From the NCBI GenBank assembly GCA_018604165.1, contig CP075895.1, forward strand, positions 2,909,001-2,973,000: DNA of 64,000 bases, read 5' to 3'. The stretch comes from Chitinophagaceae bacterium LGM1. GTDB taxonomy: Bacteria > Bacteroidota > Bacteroidia > Chitinophagales > Chitinophagaceae. The notes below the pieces were generated by a model. That model did no database searches. It worked only from the letters and a program-made list of their open reading frames with translations, and was not told the origin of the DNA. Every line of letters begins with the position of its first letter. Positions within the stretch are counted from its first letter, which is position 1. The translations under genes were made by a program, and so were the position numbers. Positions 53,203-63,241 of this stretch are shown piece after piece.

Positions 53203-54337
53203 GCCACTGTAAACTTTCTACAAAATTATCTGCCAGCTTGTTTGTAAACTTAGCAGCACACTGCGAAGCGTTTTGATGTAATTGTGCATATTGCTCGTCG
53301 TTTACCAACAAGAGTTTTTGCACTATACCATCCAATTCATCTTCTTTAAAATACAGCCCTACTTTATAGTCATCTATCAGCGATGCTATTTCTGATGCGC
53401 TGTTTACCATTGCCAGTAACGGTATGCCTGCTGCCAGCAGGTTGTATGTTTTACTTGGTACAGAATTGTTGGTAGCACTTGTATCGAGTGTTACATAGCC
53501 CCAAGTAGCGATAGACAGCAGTTGCGATAAGTCTTCAAAAGGCACTGGTGGATGAAATTGTATATTACCAAGCCCTGCGGCAAGGTCTTTGAGTTTTACT
53601 TTTTTGTTATCGTTACCTACTACTACTATAGCCCAATCCGTGTATTGTTGTAATGCTTTGGCTATGTTAACGATATACTCCAGCGGATGTGTAAGCCCGA
53701 TGTTGCCTGAATAGAGGATTATTTTTTTGCCTTCTAACCCCCAATCTTTTCTGAAATCTCTTGTTGATGCAGCTTGATTATTCGTTTGCTTATTCCATAT
53801 TGGCACTACCTGCACTTTGTCTTTGGCAGATGCAGGCAGGTACTGTTCTATAGCTGTTTTTAACCCTGTGCCGAGTGTGAATATTTTTTCAGAAGCAGGC
53901 AATACTTTACTGTTTCGTTTTGCCCAACGCTTTACCATGCTTCTTGTCAAAGTGTTCTTCTTAAAGCCACCCAACACATCGGGGTACAAGTCGTATATCA
54001 GGCAGGCGTATTGCAGATTTTGCAGACGAGGCAGAAAAACAAACAATGGCGGGTTTGATACGAAGAAGAATTTTGTATCTGCTCCACATTGCTTCACCCG
54101 TTTGCGCATCCAGACATAAAACTGCAACCAAGATTTGAAGCGTTTTGTAAAGCTGCTACGGTCGTACTCTGGGCCTTTGTGTAGCGTTAGGTTGTTCGGC
54201 AATTGTGCTGTATTGTAATCGAAACTGCCATACCATGCTTCCATATTAGCATCTGGCATTTTGTTGGCAAACGCTGTGATGATGTCTGCAAACAAATAGT
54301 TGGCGGTTTGGTTTACGAATACAATCTTTTTAGCCAC
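53195..54337 (-). CDS. Glycosyltransferase, GT4-like
   Basis: A 380-aa GT-B glycosyltransferase. The N-terminal half has FVNQTANYLFADI and YDLYPDVLGGF (near residue 122); the C-terminal half has ILYSGNIGLTHPLEYIV (near residue 215) and the donor-binding VPSKTYNLLAAGIPLLAM (near residue 312). This resembles the WbuB subgroup. I chose GTG at 54337 because it overlaps the preceding carbamoyltransferase stop (TAGTG) and starts right before the first beta strand. A longer frame to 54397 would extend into that gene. The donor and acceptor sugars are unknown; position next to the PglC-like gene suggests it adds the second sugar. Confidence 0.82.
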   Translation of the reverse strand: MAKKIVFVNQTANYLFADIITAFANKMPDANMEAWYGSFDYNTAQLPNNLTLHKGPEYDRSSFTKRFKSWLQFYVWMRKRVKQCGADTKFFFVSNPPLFVFLPRLQNLQYACLIYDLYPDVLGGFKKNTLTRSMVKRWAKRNSKVLPASEKIFTLGTGLKTAIEQYLPASAKDKVQVVPIWNKQTNNQAASTRDFRKDWGLEGKKIILYSGNIGLTHPLEYIVNIAKALQQYTDWAIVVVGNDNKKVKLKDLAAGLGNIQFHPPVPFEDLSQLLSIATWGYVTLDTSATNNSVPSKTYNLLAAGIPLLAMVNSASEIASLIDDYKVGLYFKEDELDGIVQKLLLVNDEQYAQLHQNASQCAAKFTNKLADNFVESLQWHV

Positions 54338-56064
54338 TATCTTTCTACTACACAATTTTCGAGTACCAGCATATCCATCTTTGTACGCAAGAAGCAATCG
54401 AGAGCTTCGGCGGGCGTATTAACGATGGGTTCGTTTTCATTAAAAGATGTATTGAGCAATATCGGCACACCTGTTTTTTGGCGGAAAGCATCTATCAGGT
54501 TGTAATAGCGTGGTGATACTGCTTTATCAACACTCTGCAAGCGACCTGTACCATCAACGTGTGTAACTGCTGGTATGGCACTATGCTTTTCTTTTTTTAT
54601 CGGGAATACTTTTTCCATGAACGGTACGTTTTCTGTACGTTCAAAATATTCAGGCACGTATTCTTTCAATATAGACGGAGCGAACGGACGGAAACTTTCG
54701 CGACGTTTTATTTTTGCGTTCAACAAGTCTTTAGCATCTGTACGGCGTGGGTCTGCGAGAATAGAACGTGCACCCAATGCACGTGGTCCAAACTCTGCGC
54801 GTCCCTGAAACCAACCTACCACACCTGCATTCACCAATCGGTCTGACACATAATTGTACAGGTCTGCATCATCCAAACGTTTGTAATTTATATCGCGACT
54901 CTTCAGGAATGTTTCAATTTCTTCGTTGCTGAACTTGCTGCCTGTATATGCGGAGAATACTGCTTCGGCTCGTGGTTGACTCAACACCTGATTGTACACA
55001 TAAAATGCAGAACCCATTGATATGCCCGCATCATGCCCTGCTGATGGTATGTACAGGTTTTCAAAACCCGAATTGGCAAGTATCTTACCATTGGCAACAG
55101 AGTTTTGCGCTACACCGCCTGCTATGCAAAGGTTCTTCAAACCAGTACGCTTTTGTAAATGGTTTACGATATGAAAAATCAATTCTTCCGTAAAACGCTG
55201 CACAGAAGCTGCCATGTCTTTGTGGTACTGTGTCAGTTCGTCCGTCTTTGTTCTTGCCTTACCAAATTGTTGCTCGAAGTAAGGCGTAAACAAACTGCCC
55301 ACAAAAGGTATGTGGTCATCGCCATAAGTAACCACTACATCTTTTGCTGATTTAAAATATTGTTGATTCCATGTAAACAGTCCATCTTCTGTAAACTTAA
55401 TTACATCTCTTATCTTATCAACATATTTAGGTTCTCCATACGGTGCAAGCCCCATCACTTTGTATTCATCTCCATAATGCGGAAAGCCAAGAAACTGTGT
55501 AAACGCCGTGTAGAATGTGCCGACAGACACAGGGAAATCTATCGAGTCAAGTACTTCAATTTTGTTGCCTTTACCAATAGCTATCATAGTACTTGTAAAA
55601 TCGCCAGAACCATCAATTGACAGCAATGCAGCTTCGTTATAAGGACTGGCGAAAAATGCAGATGCCAAGTGGCTACGGTGGTGTTCCACATTATGAATCT
55701 TCGGCTTAATCAACGCAGCATCTACGCCTGTAATGCGCGAAAGTTCTTGTTCGAGCGAAGCTACTTTTTTTGTATTGTTTAGCCTGTTGAGTACCGTCTT
55801 CAAACCACCTTGGGGATTTTTAAGCAGGTACATCATTTTCTTTCCCAACTTTGCCTTTGGGTCACGTCCAATGGCTATGTGGTCAACTTCATTGATAGTA
55901 ATACCCAATTCGTTGAGGCAGAAAAGGATTGCTTTTTCAGGGAAACCAGCCCAGTGCTTTACGCGTGTAAACCTCTCTTCCTCAGATGCGGCAATCAGTT
56001 CTCCGTCTTTCAAAATGGCCGCGCTTGAATCCGCATGATAGGCATTAATACCTAAAACTATCAT
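54337..56064 (-). CDS. Carbamoyltransferase, NodU/TobZ family
   Basis: A 575-aa O-carbamoyltransferase, which activates carbamoyl phosphate as carbamoyl-adenylate and transfers the group to a sugar or antibiotic hydroxyl. The N-terminal domain begins IVLGINAYHADSSAAI and has ASEEERFTRVKHW, HHRSHLASAFFASP (near residue 128) and SIDGSGDFTSTM (near residue 148). The C-terminal YrdC-like domain has RAEFGPRALGARSILADPR (near residue 420) and NTSFNENEPIVNTP. The length is close to NodU. Within this cluster it most likely carbamoylates a polysaccharide sugar. It shares one base with the next gene. Confidence 0.9.
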   Translation of the reverse strand: MIVLGINAYHADSSAAILKDGELIAASEEERFTRVKHWAGFPEKAILFCLNELGITINEVDHIAIGRDPKAKLGKKMMYLLKNPQGGLKTVLNRLNNTKKVASLEQELSRITGVDAALIKPKIHNVEHHRSHLASAFFASPYNEAALLSIDGSGDFTSTMIAIGKGNKIEVLDSIDFPVSVGTFYTAFTQFLGFPHYGDEYKVMGLAPYGEPKYVDKIRDVIKFTEDGLFTWNQQYFKSAKDVVVTYGDDHIPFVGSLFTPYFEQQFGKARTKTDELTQYHKDMAASVQRFTEELIFHIVNHLQKRTGLKNLCIAGGVAQNSVANGKILANSGFENLYIPSAGHDAGISMGSAFYVYNQVLSQPRAEAVFSAYTGSKFSNEEIETFLKSRDINYKRLDDADLYNYVSDRLVNAGVVGWFQGRAEFGPRALGARSILADPRRTDAKDLLNAKIKRRESFRPFAPSILKEYVPEYFERTENVPFMEKVFPIKKEKHSAIPAVTHVDGTGRLQSVDKAVSPRYYNLIDAFRQKTGVPILLNTSFNENEPIVNTPAEALDCFLRTKMDMLVLENCVVER

Positions 56065-56077
56065 TATTATATCTTGT

Positions 56078-57190
56078 TTATCTGTTAAGAAACATCGCGT
56101 CGTAATCTTTCTTTATAGATGCGATGTTGATTTTGTTTGAAGCATACAAGGCAGCACCATTGCTGTATTGCTTGTATATTTCATTATCTATAGCAGCCAT
56201 TGTTTCTATAGCTGTAGTAATGGTTGTTGTGTTGTTTATATCTATGTTATATCCTGCATTGTTTGCCGATAAATCATTCCAAGGCGTGTTGGCACTTGTA
56301 ACAACAGGTCTGCCTGATGCTAATGCCTCGTATATGGCATGACCGAAGTTTTCGCTTTTACTGGGCAATATAAAACAATGACAATCGGCTATAACAGCCT
56401 GCACCTGCTCTGGTGGTATTGCACCGTGATAGTTTACATTAATATTTGAAGGCAATGTAGTAATGGCAGATTTACACTCATCCCAATATGCGCTATCTTT
56501 TACAGGGCCGTATATATCGTAGGTAATATTTGCCTTGCATTGTGAAAGTGCTTCTAATACCAATTTGATATTTTTCATAGGGCTGATGAGCGCGACTGAC
56601 AAAAGTTTTAACGAGCCTACTTGCTTATTTATTATAGGTAGCTTATTCACTACATTTGGGAAATTTGGAGCAATATATACCTCTACTCCTTTACCGAATG
56701 TCTGGTGTATGTATTCCTTTTCTTCCTGTGTAGTAGCATGGAATACGCACTTCTTATGTAAGCCAAGCAACTTATATGCTATGAGGAATATTTTTTTCTT
56801 TAAAGGCTTTTGTGATAAAGCCCCGGCGTGCAACATACCCCTTGCCGATACCACTTTTCTTGCATCGCCCGACCATAGTAATGGTTTGATATTGAAACGT
56901 GGGGAAAATATACCATTGATAAAAATCACATCAGGATTAACGACTGTAAGTATATCGTACACTGTTTGCTTTTCTGTACCTGTGCTGTAATACACTTTTG
57001 TATGGCTGTTATACTGTACCCACTCGTTATGCTTTACGTTTGTCAGTACAGTTCCATCCATATCAGTATGTCTGCAATAGATATAGATGGTTGCGCTAGT
57101 ATAGTTTGCCGCTAAGTTTGCCAAAGACTGCACGGGGCCGCCCGCTTTGTAGGCAGGCAAAAAGTATTCGTAGGTGATAAACAATTTCAT
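56078..57190 (-). CDS. Glycosyltransferase, GT4-like
   Basis: A 370-aa GT-B enzyme. It begins MKLFITYEYFLPAYKAGGPVQS, typical of GT4 acceptor domains with a Gly-rich first loop. The C-terminal half has LLSVALISPMKNIKLVLEAL (near residue 193), YHGAIPPEQV, and FILPSKSENFGHAIYEALASGRPVV (near residue 275; E-x7-E motif), followed by a terminal helix. Sugar specificity cannot be read. Its ATG overlaps the stop of the polymerase gene by one base (TGATG), so it is translated in the same operon, 13 bp before the carbamoyltransferase. Confidence 0.85.
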   Translation of the reverse strand: MKLFITYEYFLPAYKAGGPVQSLANLAANYTSATIYIYCRHTDMDGTVLTNVKHNEWVQYNSHTKVYYSTGTEKQTVYDILTVVNPDVIFINGIFSPRFNIKPLLWSGDARKVVSARGMLHAGALSQKPLKKKIFLIAYKLLGLHKKCVFHATTQEEKEYIHQTFGKGVEVYIAPNFPNVVNKLPIINKQVGSLKLLSVALISPMKNIKLVLEALSQCKANITYDIYGPVKDSAYWDECKSAITTLPSNINVNYHGAIPPEQVQAVIADCHCFILPSKSENFGHAIYEALASGRPVVTSANTPWNDLSANNAGYNIDINNTTTITTAIETMAAIDNEIYKQYSNGAALYASNKINIASIKKDYDAMFLNR

Positions 57191-58620
57191 CAGGCTTTGA
57201 TGTACTTGTTAAGGAATGGGAACAGGAAAAAGTTGCCGAGCAACATGAATACCGTATAATTACGCACTGTACCCATATAGAAGATAATATCAGACTCGAA
57301 CGTGCCAAGGCTGAGTATAGTACCGATAAAGAGCGAATAGGTGAAAATCATGTTATACTTATCGGAGTTAATGATATAGTTGGACACCTTACCGATAAAA
57401 AAAGTAAGCACTAACAAGGGTATTATCATTATCCACAATCCGAAATCTATATACAAATCGCAAAAATACCCCATTGATATAGAAGTACCCTGTGATGCGT
57501 TTGCAAAGGTTTTACCCGTGTAAAAAGAAGTTTTAGAAGAGGGATCCAATATTGTTTTACCAGGATTCAGAAAGCGTGGCATTAACAGAAAGCTGATAGT
57601 TGACGATAGATTATCTCCGTTGGTATGTGGAATAATAGCAGGAACTCTTTCATAAACCGATGAGTATTGTTGCATGTATTGTGCTCTGTATAGTAGTTTT
57701 TCCGTACCTACTTTAAAGGAGTCTGCAGTAAACTCACCTGTTTTGTCAAACAGGTAATTCAATGCTTCCTCGCGGCTTACATTTACTTGCTGTTGTCTTG
57801 TACCCTGATTCAGATAATTTCGATAACCTTCCTTGACGCTTGACCAAAATATAAGAAAGGCAAATAATACAAATATGAGCGGCGTAAGCCTTACAACCTG
57901 CTTCGTTTTCACTTCGGGCTTGACAGTTAAATACACAAAGCCTACAAACAGGATAATTTCTTTGAAGTTGGAGAAATAAGATGCAAAGCTTAATATAAAC
58001 TCCAGTATGATAAATACTATTATCAGATTATTATACTGTGTTTTTCGAAGAAATACTATAAATATCAACATCAGCAGCAATACTTTTCGGATTACCGCAA
58101 ATGATTGAACCACTTGGTTGAGCGAGGAGTTTGAATAGGTACTGGCAATAAGTGAAGGAAATATGATACTGGCTATTATATAGGCATATATTATTTTTCG
58201 GATATTCAGTTTTGTACTCGCCTCTCTAAGTAGTTCTACACTAGGTTTGAACTTAATCTTAAATACCCGTGATAAATAAATGGCCATTATGATTATCTGG
58301 AATAAGGTGACTACAAACAATAAATCCAGATGTGCTTCGGGGTTTTGGAAGACTTCTTCCAACGTACCACCACTATATTCTGCATAAGCTACAGATGCAT
58401 ATACCTGCAACCAGTGTATGCCGAATAAATAGACCAAAACAGGCGGCACGTATGGTTTGTACAAAGCTGCGATTACCACAACTATCGTAATGCCTGCTAA
58501 AATAGTAATCCACATATACGTTGAAAAAAATGCGTATATGGTAAAACATATCAGGGCAGGTAGTATTACCTTATTTTTAGTTATTGGCTTAAAATGTTCT
58601 GCTGTCAGTTCTTGGCTCAT
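57190..58620 (-). CDS. Wzy-like polysaccharide polymerase
   Basis: A 476-aa protein with about 10-12 membrane segments and one large periplasmic loop (about residues 262-395, with EGYRNYLNQGTRQQ, RAQYMQQYSSVYERVP and FYTGKTFANASQGTSI). This is the layout of Wzy/O-antigen polymerase-like proteins, which join repeat units on the outer face of the inner membrane. Sequence identity in this class is low, so assignment rests on topology and cluster context. No flippase (Wzx) gene is visible in this window. The stop overlaps the next glycosyltransferase start. Confidence 0.75.
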   Translation of the reverse strand: MSQELTAEHFKPITKNKVILPALICFTIYAFFSTYMWITILAGITIVVVIAALYKPYVPPVLVYLFGIHWLQVYASVAYAEYSGGTLEEVFQNPEAHLDLLFVVTLFQIIIMAIYLSRVFKIKFKPSVELLREASTKLNIRKIIYAYIIASIIFPSLIASTYSNSSLNQVVQSFAVIRKVLLLMLIFIVFLRKTQYNNLIIVFIILEFILSFASYFSNFKEIILFVGFVYLTVKPEVKTKQVVRLTPLIFVLFAFLIFWSSVKEGYRNYLNQGTRQQQVNVSREEALNYLFDKTGEFTADSFKVGTEKLLYRAQYMQQYSSVYERVPAIIPHTNGDNLSSTISFLLMPRFLNPGKTILDPSSKTSFYTGKTFANASQGTSISMGYFCDLYIDFGLWIMIIPLLVLTFFIGKVSNYIINSDKYNMIFTYSLFIGTILSLGTFESDIIFYMGTVRNYTVFMLLGNFFLFPFLNKYIKA

Positions 58621-58637
58621 CTTATATTATTATCAAC

Positions 58638-59804
58638 TCAACTTATTTTATGAACTAATGTTTCTATTGCAGATACTATGTGCTGATATGAAAAATGTTC
58701 TATGCGTTTTGATGAAACCTGTTTATGTTCATCCTGCAAATTTTTATTAGTCATTAGCTGCTTGATGTACATAATAGCTAACGAAGTATCATCAGGGTCA
58801 ATTATTATTCCGTTGCCGGATATAAGGTCAATAGCACCGCCTGCTTTACTGCTCGCTATTACAGGTAGTCTGCAAGCCATAGCTTCGTTGATAGCTAAGC
58901 CCCAAGTTTCTTGTGGCCCTCGCGATGGCAAAATGAAAACATCTGCCAACCTGTACACAACGGGCATTTGCTGCTGGTTCTGAAAATCAATGAAAATAAT
59001 CCGATTGTCATTGGTAGCGCTCGCCTTTAATGCTTCTTCCAACTCACCATTTCCTACTATAATAAAACGCAGGTTGGTGTCAAGAATTTGCTTTGCAATA
59101 TTCAGCAGATACTCAGGATTTTTCTTGTGTTCCAGCTTACCAGCAAACAACAAAACAAAATCATTGGCTGAGATACCCAGTTCCTCCTTCCATTGTTTTG
59201 CAGCGTTGGTATATCTACCATCAACATCTACAAATCTGTCATTATCTATGGCATGTGGCGCGTGTATTAGTTTTCTTTCCGGTACTCCATACGATAAGAA
59301 GTATTGCTTGTTATTTGTGCCAACATACAGCGCATAGTCTATATGACTGTAGATGTATGTAAGTAATAACTTGCGGATTATTTTCTTTACTGTACCTGTT
59401 GCATCAAGCAATGTAGAATCGCCGCGAAATATGACAGGTACTTTCCCCTTAAAATAACGCAAGCACTTCAGGTGGCTTTTGTAAGCCCAACCAAAAACAA
59501 GCACTGCATCGGCTTTCCAGTTTTCTATTTCTTTACAAAGTGTGGGATTGTCAATACCCTTAAAATGATGTGAACCCTGATTGGCTGATACATTTTTCAC
59601 GAAAGTATAATCGTAGCCTTCCAGCAGTGGTATATCCCACTCTACCACTCTATTGAAACCAGGGTCGTATTTAGCAATGGTTTGTGAATCCTGCCAAGTA
59701 TAAAACACACGTATTTCAACCTTTTCGCTTGCAGCCAGCAACCTGAACCAGGGTGCATTGTACTGTATTGGGTGCGTAGTAACGATGGCTAATCTCTGCT
59801 TCAC
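58638..59804 (-). CDS. Glycosyltransferase, GT4-like
   Basis: A 388-aa GT-B enzyme. N-terminal features: LAIVTTHPIQYNAPWFRLLA and FYTWQDSQ; middle: VPVIFRGDSTLLDATG; C-terminal: NDFVLLFAGKLEHKKNPEYLLNIA (near residue 206) and DVFILPSRGPQETWGLAINEAMACRLPVI (near residue 290), with the Glu pair of the GT4 family. The beginning, THPIQYNAPWF, is a pattern I associate with GT4 enzymes in Bacteroidota surface-glycan clusters. Donor unknown. It is separated from the polymerase gene by 17 bp and from the previous glycosyltransferase gene by 4 bp. Confidence 0.85.
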   Translation of the reverse strand: MKQRLAIVTTHPIQYNAPWFRLLAASEKVEIRVFYTWQDSQTIAKYDPGFNRVVEWDIPLLEGYDYTFVKNVSANQGSHHFKGIDNPTLCKEIENWKADAVLVFGWAYKSHLKCLRYFKGKVPVIFRGDSTLLDATGTVKKIIRKLLLTYIYSHIDYALYVGTNNKQYFLSYGVPERKLIHAPHAIDNDRFVDVDGRYTNAAKQWKEELGISANDFVLLFAGKLEHKKNPEYLLNIAKQILDTNLRFIIVGNGELEEALKASATNDNRIIFIDFQNQQQMPVVYRLADVFILPSRGPQETWGLAINEAMACRLPVIASSKAGGAIDLISGNGIIIDPDDTSLAIMYIKQLMTNKNLQDEHKQVSSKRIEHFSYQHIVSAIETLVHKIS

Positions 59805-59808
59805 TATT

Positions 59809-60900
59809 CTAATGCGTTACTATATTATTCATCTTATGCTGCATTTGCTTTAGCGAAAAATGTTGCTCGATGTGTTTTCTTGCTGCAGTTCCTATATCGG
59901 CTAATCTATCTCTATCATTCAGCATTATAATGGCATTACAAATAGCTCTAGACGATTGCTTTTCTACCAAATAGCCTGTTGTTCCATCTATAATACTCTC
60001 TGGGAAGCCGCCTGATTTTGTTGCAATCATTGGCACACTATGCGCACCAGCCTCTAAGGCAACCAAGGCAAAGGGTTCATCGTTGCGCGTTGGCGCAACT
60101 ATTACATCTACACTATTGTATATTTTTTCCTTGTCCTCTTCATATCCCATCCACACTATATTCGCTTCTATGCCTTTCTGTTGTGCCAACGCCTTCAGAT
60201 AAGCTACAAAGGCTTCATCGCCATTGCCATATATCAGCAATTTGTAGTTTACTGTAGAGGGCAACATCGCACATGCTTCTATTACGTCTTCATGTCCTTT
60301 TCTACTGATGACTAAGCCTGCCATACCAATACGCAATAAGCCATTGGGCATATATATTTTCTTATTGTCAGCAGGTATTAAAGTACCGTTATGTACTACT
60401 GTTATTTTTTCGCTACTGATGCCGGATGTTATCAAATCTTTTTTGATAAAATCTGATACGGCTATGTAATGGTGTACTTTTTTATCCGCCAGCTTTATTC
60501 GCATATGTTCCGTTTTGCTGGTGGCATGTGGGTCGTGTACATGAAAAAAAACTCTTCTGTTGAGGAACGGCGATAATAATATTACCTGCCTGTAGCTATC
60601 CACATACATTACATCCGGCGAAAAAGCATTTCTTATTTTCAAAAAACGCTGCACAGCAGGCAGATAATTCACCAGTGAATCGAGCGACCATTTTATTTGA
60701 CGCAAATAATACCAACCAAGTTTTATAGGGTGTGATGTAACGCCTATATCATTCAGCTTTTGCTGTAACCTACCATCGTGCCAACCTACAAAAGCAACCT
60801 CTACTTTATATCCGTTTGCCAGCCAGCCTTTAATTACGTCTATCGCCACGTATTCTTTGCCAGATAATATACTACCACTAAGAAAGCAGAGGATTTTCAT
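59809..60900 (-). CDS. Glycosyltransferase, GT4-like
   Basis: A 363-aa GT-B enzyme. N-terminal: ILCFLSGSILSGKEYVAIDVI. Middle: VFFHVHDPHATSKTEHMRI and TVVHNGTLIPAD. C-terminal: LRIGMAGLVISRKGHEDVIEA (near residue 188), WMGYEEDKEKIYNSVDVIVAP (near residue 250) and EPFALVALEAGAHSVPMIATKSGGFPESI (near residue 272), the GT4 donor site. Sugar specificity is unknown. The gene is 4 bp before the next glycosyltransferase gene and 14 bp after the methyltransferase gene, part of the same operon. Confidence 0.87.
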   Translation of the reverse strand: MKILCFLSGSILSGKEYVAIDVIKGWLANGYKVEVAFVGWHDGRLQQKLNDIGVTSHPIKLGWYYLRQIKWSLDSLVNYLPAVQRFLKIRNAFSPDVMYVDSYRQVILLSPFLNRRVFFHVHDPHATSKTEHMRIKLADKKVHHYIAVSDFIKKDLITSGISSEKITVVHNGTLIPADNKKIYMPNGLLRIGMAGLVISRKGHEDVIEACAMLPSTVNYKLLIYGNGDEAFVAYLKALAQQKGIEANIVWMGYEEDKEKIYNSVDVIVAPTRNDEPFALVALEAGAHSVPMIATKSGGFPESIIDGTTGYLVEKQSSRAICNAIIMLNDRDRLADIGTAARKHIEQHFSLKQMQHKMNNIVTH

Positions 60901-60914
60901 TGATGCAGGCGAAT

Positions 60915-61673
60915 CTATTTAACGGCTATATATGTCATTCGCCTGCCAAAAGGCTTCATGACGCCTTTCATCAGTTTCGATTTCACCTCATTGATGGTAA
61001 ACGTAGCAGGGTCTGTACCCGGCAGTAGCAACATTACATATTCGCTGCTATCCGTTTCAAGAGTTTTGAAGCCTGCTTTCCTGAACATACCCGATACCTG
61101 CCAGAAGAAAAAGAAATTTTCTAATGGCTGAACACCTGAGCCAGAATCGAATGGCCTGCCTATCATTTTAAGATATAACCTATGGTAGGCATAGGCATTA
61201 AAATAGTTTTCTGTTGTCAGCACTACTTTGCCTCCAGGCTTTAGCAAACGGTATATCTCGCTTACCATTTTTTGTGGTTCTGGCACATGCTCAAGACACT
61301 CACACGATACTATAATATCAAAGCTATTATCAGGCAGTGATATATTTTGTGCATCCCCCACCATAAATGATGAGCCTTGTGCACCAAATACTTTTTTCTT
61401 TTCTTCAGCAATCTTGATACTCTCCGTAGAAAAGTCGAGACCGAGAATATTATCAGCCTTACGCTTTAATGCCAGATAGTTTGAAAAGTCGCCGTTTCCA
61501 CAACCCACTTCCAACATTTTTTTGCCAGACAAATCTTCATCTATAAAGCTCATCACCGTACGATGCCACTTCATCATATTCAGCTTGTCGTAAGCAAGTA
61601 TATGCTTGTTATAATCTTTATGCCACTGTTCGTACTCTGTCTGTATATTATTTGCGTCCTGCATGTTATGCAT
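60915..61673 (-). CDS. SAM-dependent methyltransferase, class I
   Basis: A 252-aa class I methyltransferase. The SAM-binding motif is MLEVGCGNGDFSNYLA near residue 55; the second motif, GLDFSTESI, the acidic loop VGDAQNISLPDNSFDIIVSCECLEHV near residue 107, and LLKPGGKVVLTTEN are typical. It could methylate a sugar (O-methyl cap) or another intermediate in the polysaccharide pathway; no substrate can be assigned. The ATG at 61673 is used here; an in-frame ATG 9 bp downstream (MQDANN) is an alternative. It is 8 bp after the GMC oxidoreductase gene. Confidence 0.85.
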   Translation of the reverse strand: MHNMQDANNIQTEYEQWHKDYNKHILAYDKLNMMKWHRTVMSFIDEDLSGKKMLEVGCGNGDFSNYLALKRKADNILGLDFSTESIKIAEEKKKVFGAQGSSFMVGDAQNISLPDNSFDIIVSCECLEHVPEPQKMVSEIYRLLKPGGKVVLTTENYFNAYAYHRLYLKMIGRPFDSGSGVQPLENFFFFWQVSGMFRKAGFKTLETDSSEYVMLLLPGTDPATFTINEVKSKLMKGVMKPFGRRMTYIAVK

Positions 61674-61681
61674 TATTTACT

Positions 61682-63241
61682 TTAGTGATTATTATGACTG
61701 CTCTCCAATTCATCAACCAGCCTCAGACATAATGCCAGTAGCGTAAGTGTAGGATTGGAATGCGAAACTGTAGGGAATATTGCTGTACTGCATACATATA
61801 CATTATCGCAACCCCATACCTGCAATGATTTATTTACCACACCGCTGCTACTATCTGCACTCATCCTTGCACCACCCATGTGGTGATTTACGTCTGACAA
61901 GTGTTGCTGCCAATTGGTATTGCTCTCGGTGATATGTGAGTGAATGTTTAACGTGCCGAAGCCCAATCTGTGTATTTCATCTTTTACCAAAGCTGATGTA
62001 TACACTACAGTATCCCATGTCTTTTTTGTTATCTGCCAGTTTAGTTTTGCTTTGTGCATACCCAATCTGTCTGTTTGTTCGGATAGTGTTATGCGGCTAT
62101 CAGCCAGTGGCTCTTGCTCCAACATCATTACTACCCTGGCACGCGCTTTATGCTTATAGTAAAACTTATCTGCAATGTACGCTTTGGCAGACAGTAGATA
62201 GGCATAGCTGTTACTTGCTACTCCAGCTAAAGAACTGATTTTCTTTGTACGAATGTATTCGCGTATTTCAATATAAGGGTCAAATTTATCCTCAAGATAA
62301 TCGAACATGACACCTGCAGATGCATTCAGTAGTTTTTGTTCAGTCTGTGCTTTTTCTGCTATAGTGAGCCTTACAGAATATTTACGCCCTTTGTGTATGT
62401 GTGTGTTGAACGCTGCCTGCAACTTGTATTGACGAGGGCTTTGCACAAAACCAATTTCTATACAAGGGTGCTCCATAAAGCATTTACCAAGCCAACCTGC
62501 ATGATTACCTATGCCATTGTTATATGTTGCCTGACTTGCCAATAACAGCCTTGTGCTTTCTATAGCACCACAAGCTACCAGTAATCTTTTTACTTTCAAA
62601 TTGTAAGTATTACCATTGAAATTTTTGATGGTAATAGCTTCTGCATTATTTGCGTTTGCAGAGATGATATTTGTTGTTACAGCATTGTACAACACCGTTA
62701 CACGTTCTTGCAATACCGTATTATACAGTTTTCTGAAATTGGGCTCCGGTGCCCATTTAGAAAAATGATACCATAATTTGCCTGCATCAAATGGTTGCTT
62801 TTTCATCTTTAACATCTTAAAGATGTCATCTTCATAATCCAACTCATCTACCTGCATGAAACGGTTTGCTTCCTTATAATATCTATCCAGTTCGTTTACC
62901 TGAATAGGCCACCCGCTATTTTGCACCCATTCTCTTTTTATGAAGTCGAGTGGTGAAAAAGGTAATGATTGCCCACCCCAAGCTATTGTAGTGCCACCTA
63001 CTGCACGCTTTCTGCCAGATACGGAGCTGGTGAGGTCTTTGCCCGTTTGTTCTATAATATTCAGTTGTTGCCTTTCGGCATCTTCTTCAAAATGCCCCGA
63101 CTCTATAAGCAATACCGTCTTACCTATTTCAGATAGCTTGACAGCCAGTAAAATGCCTGCTGCGCCAGCGCCAATTATAGTATAATCGAACGACTGCTCG
63201 TTTAAGTTTTCAAATTCCGTATTACAATCTATAAAGGGCAT
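61682..63241 (-). CDS. GMC-family FAD oxidoreductase
   Basis: A 519-aa flavoprotein of the glucose-methanol-choline family. The FAD motif YTIIGAGAAGILLAVKLSEIGKTVLLIESG is at residues about 20-49. GGTTIAWGGQSLPFSPLDF (near residue 82) and the C-terminal GMC end (NHHMGGARMS near residue 448, then VCSTAIFPTVSHSNPTLTLLALCLRL) contain the expected His and Asn-Pro. Such enzymes oxidise alcohols or sugars. In this cluster it may oxidise a sugar on a polyprenyl carrier or a free intermediate, which is inference. It overlaps the aldo/keto reductase stop by one base (TAATG), so the two are translated together and might act as a redox pair. Confidence 0.87.
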   Translation of the reverse strand: MPFIDCNTEFENLNEQSFDYTIIGAGAAGILLAVKLSEIGKTVLLIESGHFEEDAERQQLNIIEQTGKDLTSSVSGRKRAVGGTTIAWGGQSLPFSPLDFIKREWVQNSGWPIQVNELDRYYKEANRFMQVDELDYEDDIFKMLKMKKQPFDAGKLWYHFSKWAPEPNFRKLYNTVLQERVTVLYNAVTTNIISANANNAEAITIKNFNGNTYNLKVKRLLVACGAIESTRLLLASQATYNNGIGNHAGWLGKCFMEHPCIEIGFVQSPRQYKLQAAFNTHIHKGRKYSVRLTIAEKAQTEQKLLNASAGVMFDYLEDKFDPYIEIREYIRTKKISSLAGVASNSYAYLLSAKAYIADKFYYKHKARARVVMMLEQEPLADSRITLSEQTDRLGMHKAKLNWQITKKTWDTVVYTSALVKDEIHRLGFGTLNIHSHITESNTNWQQHLSDVNHHMGGARMSADSSSGVVNKSLQVWGCDNVYVCSTAIFPTVSHSNPTLTLLALCLRLVDELESSHNNH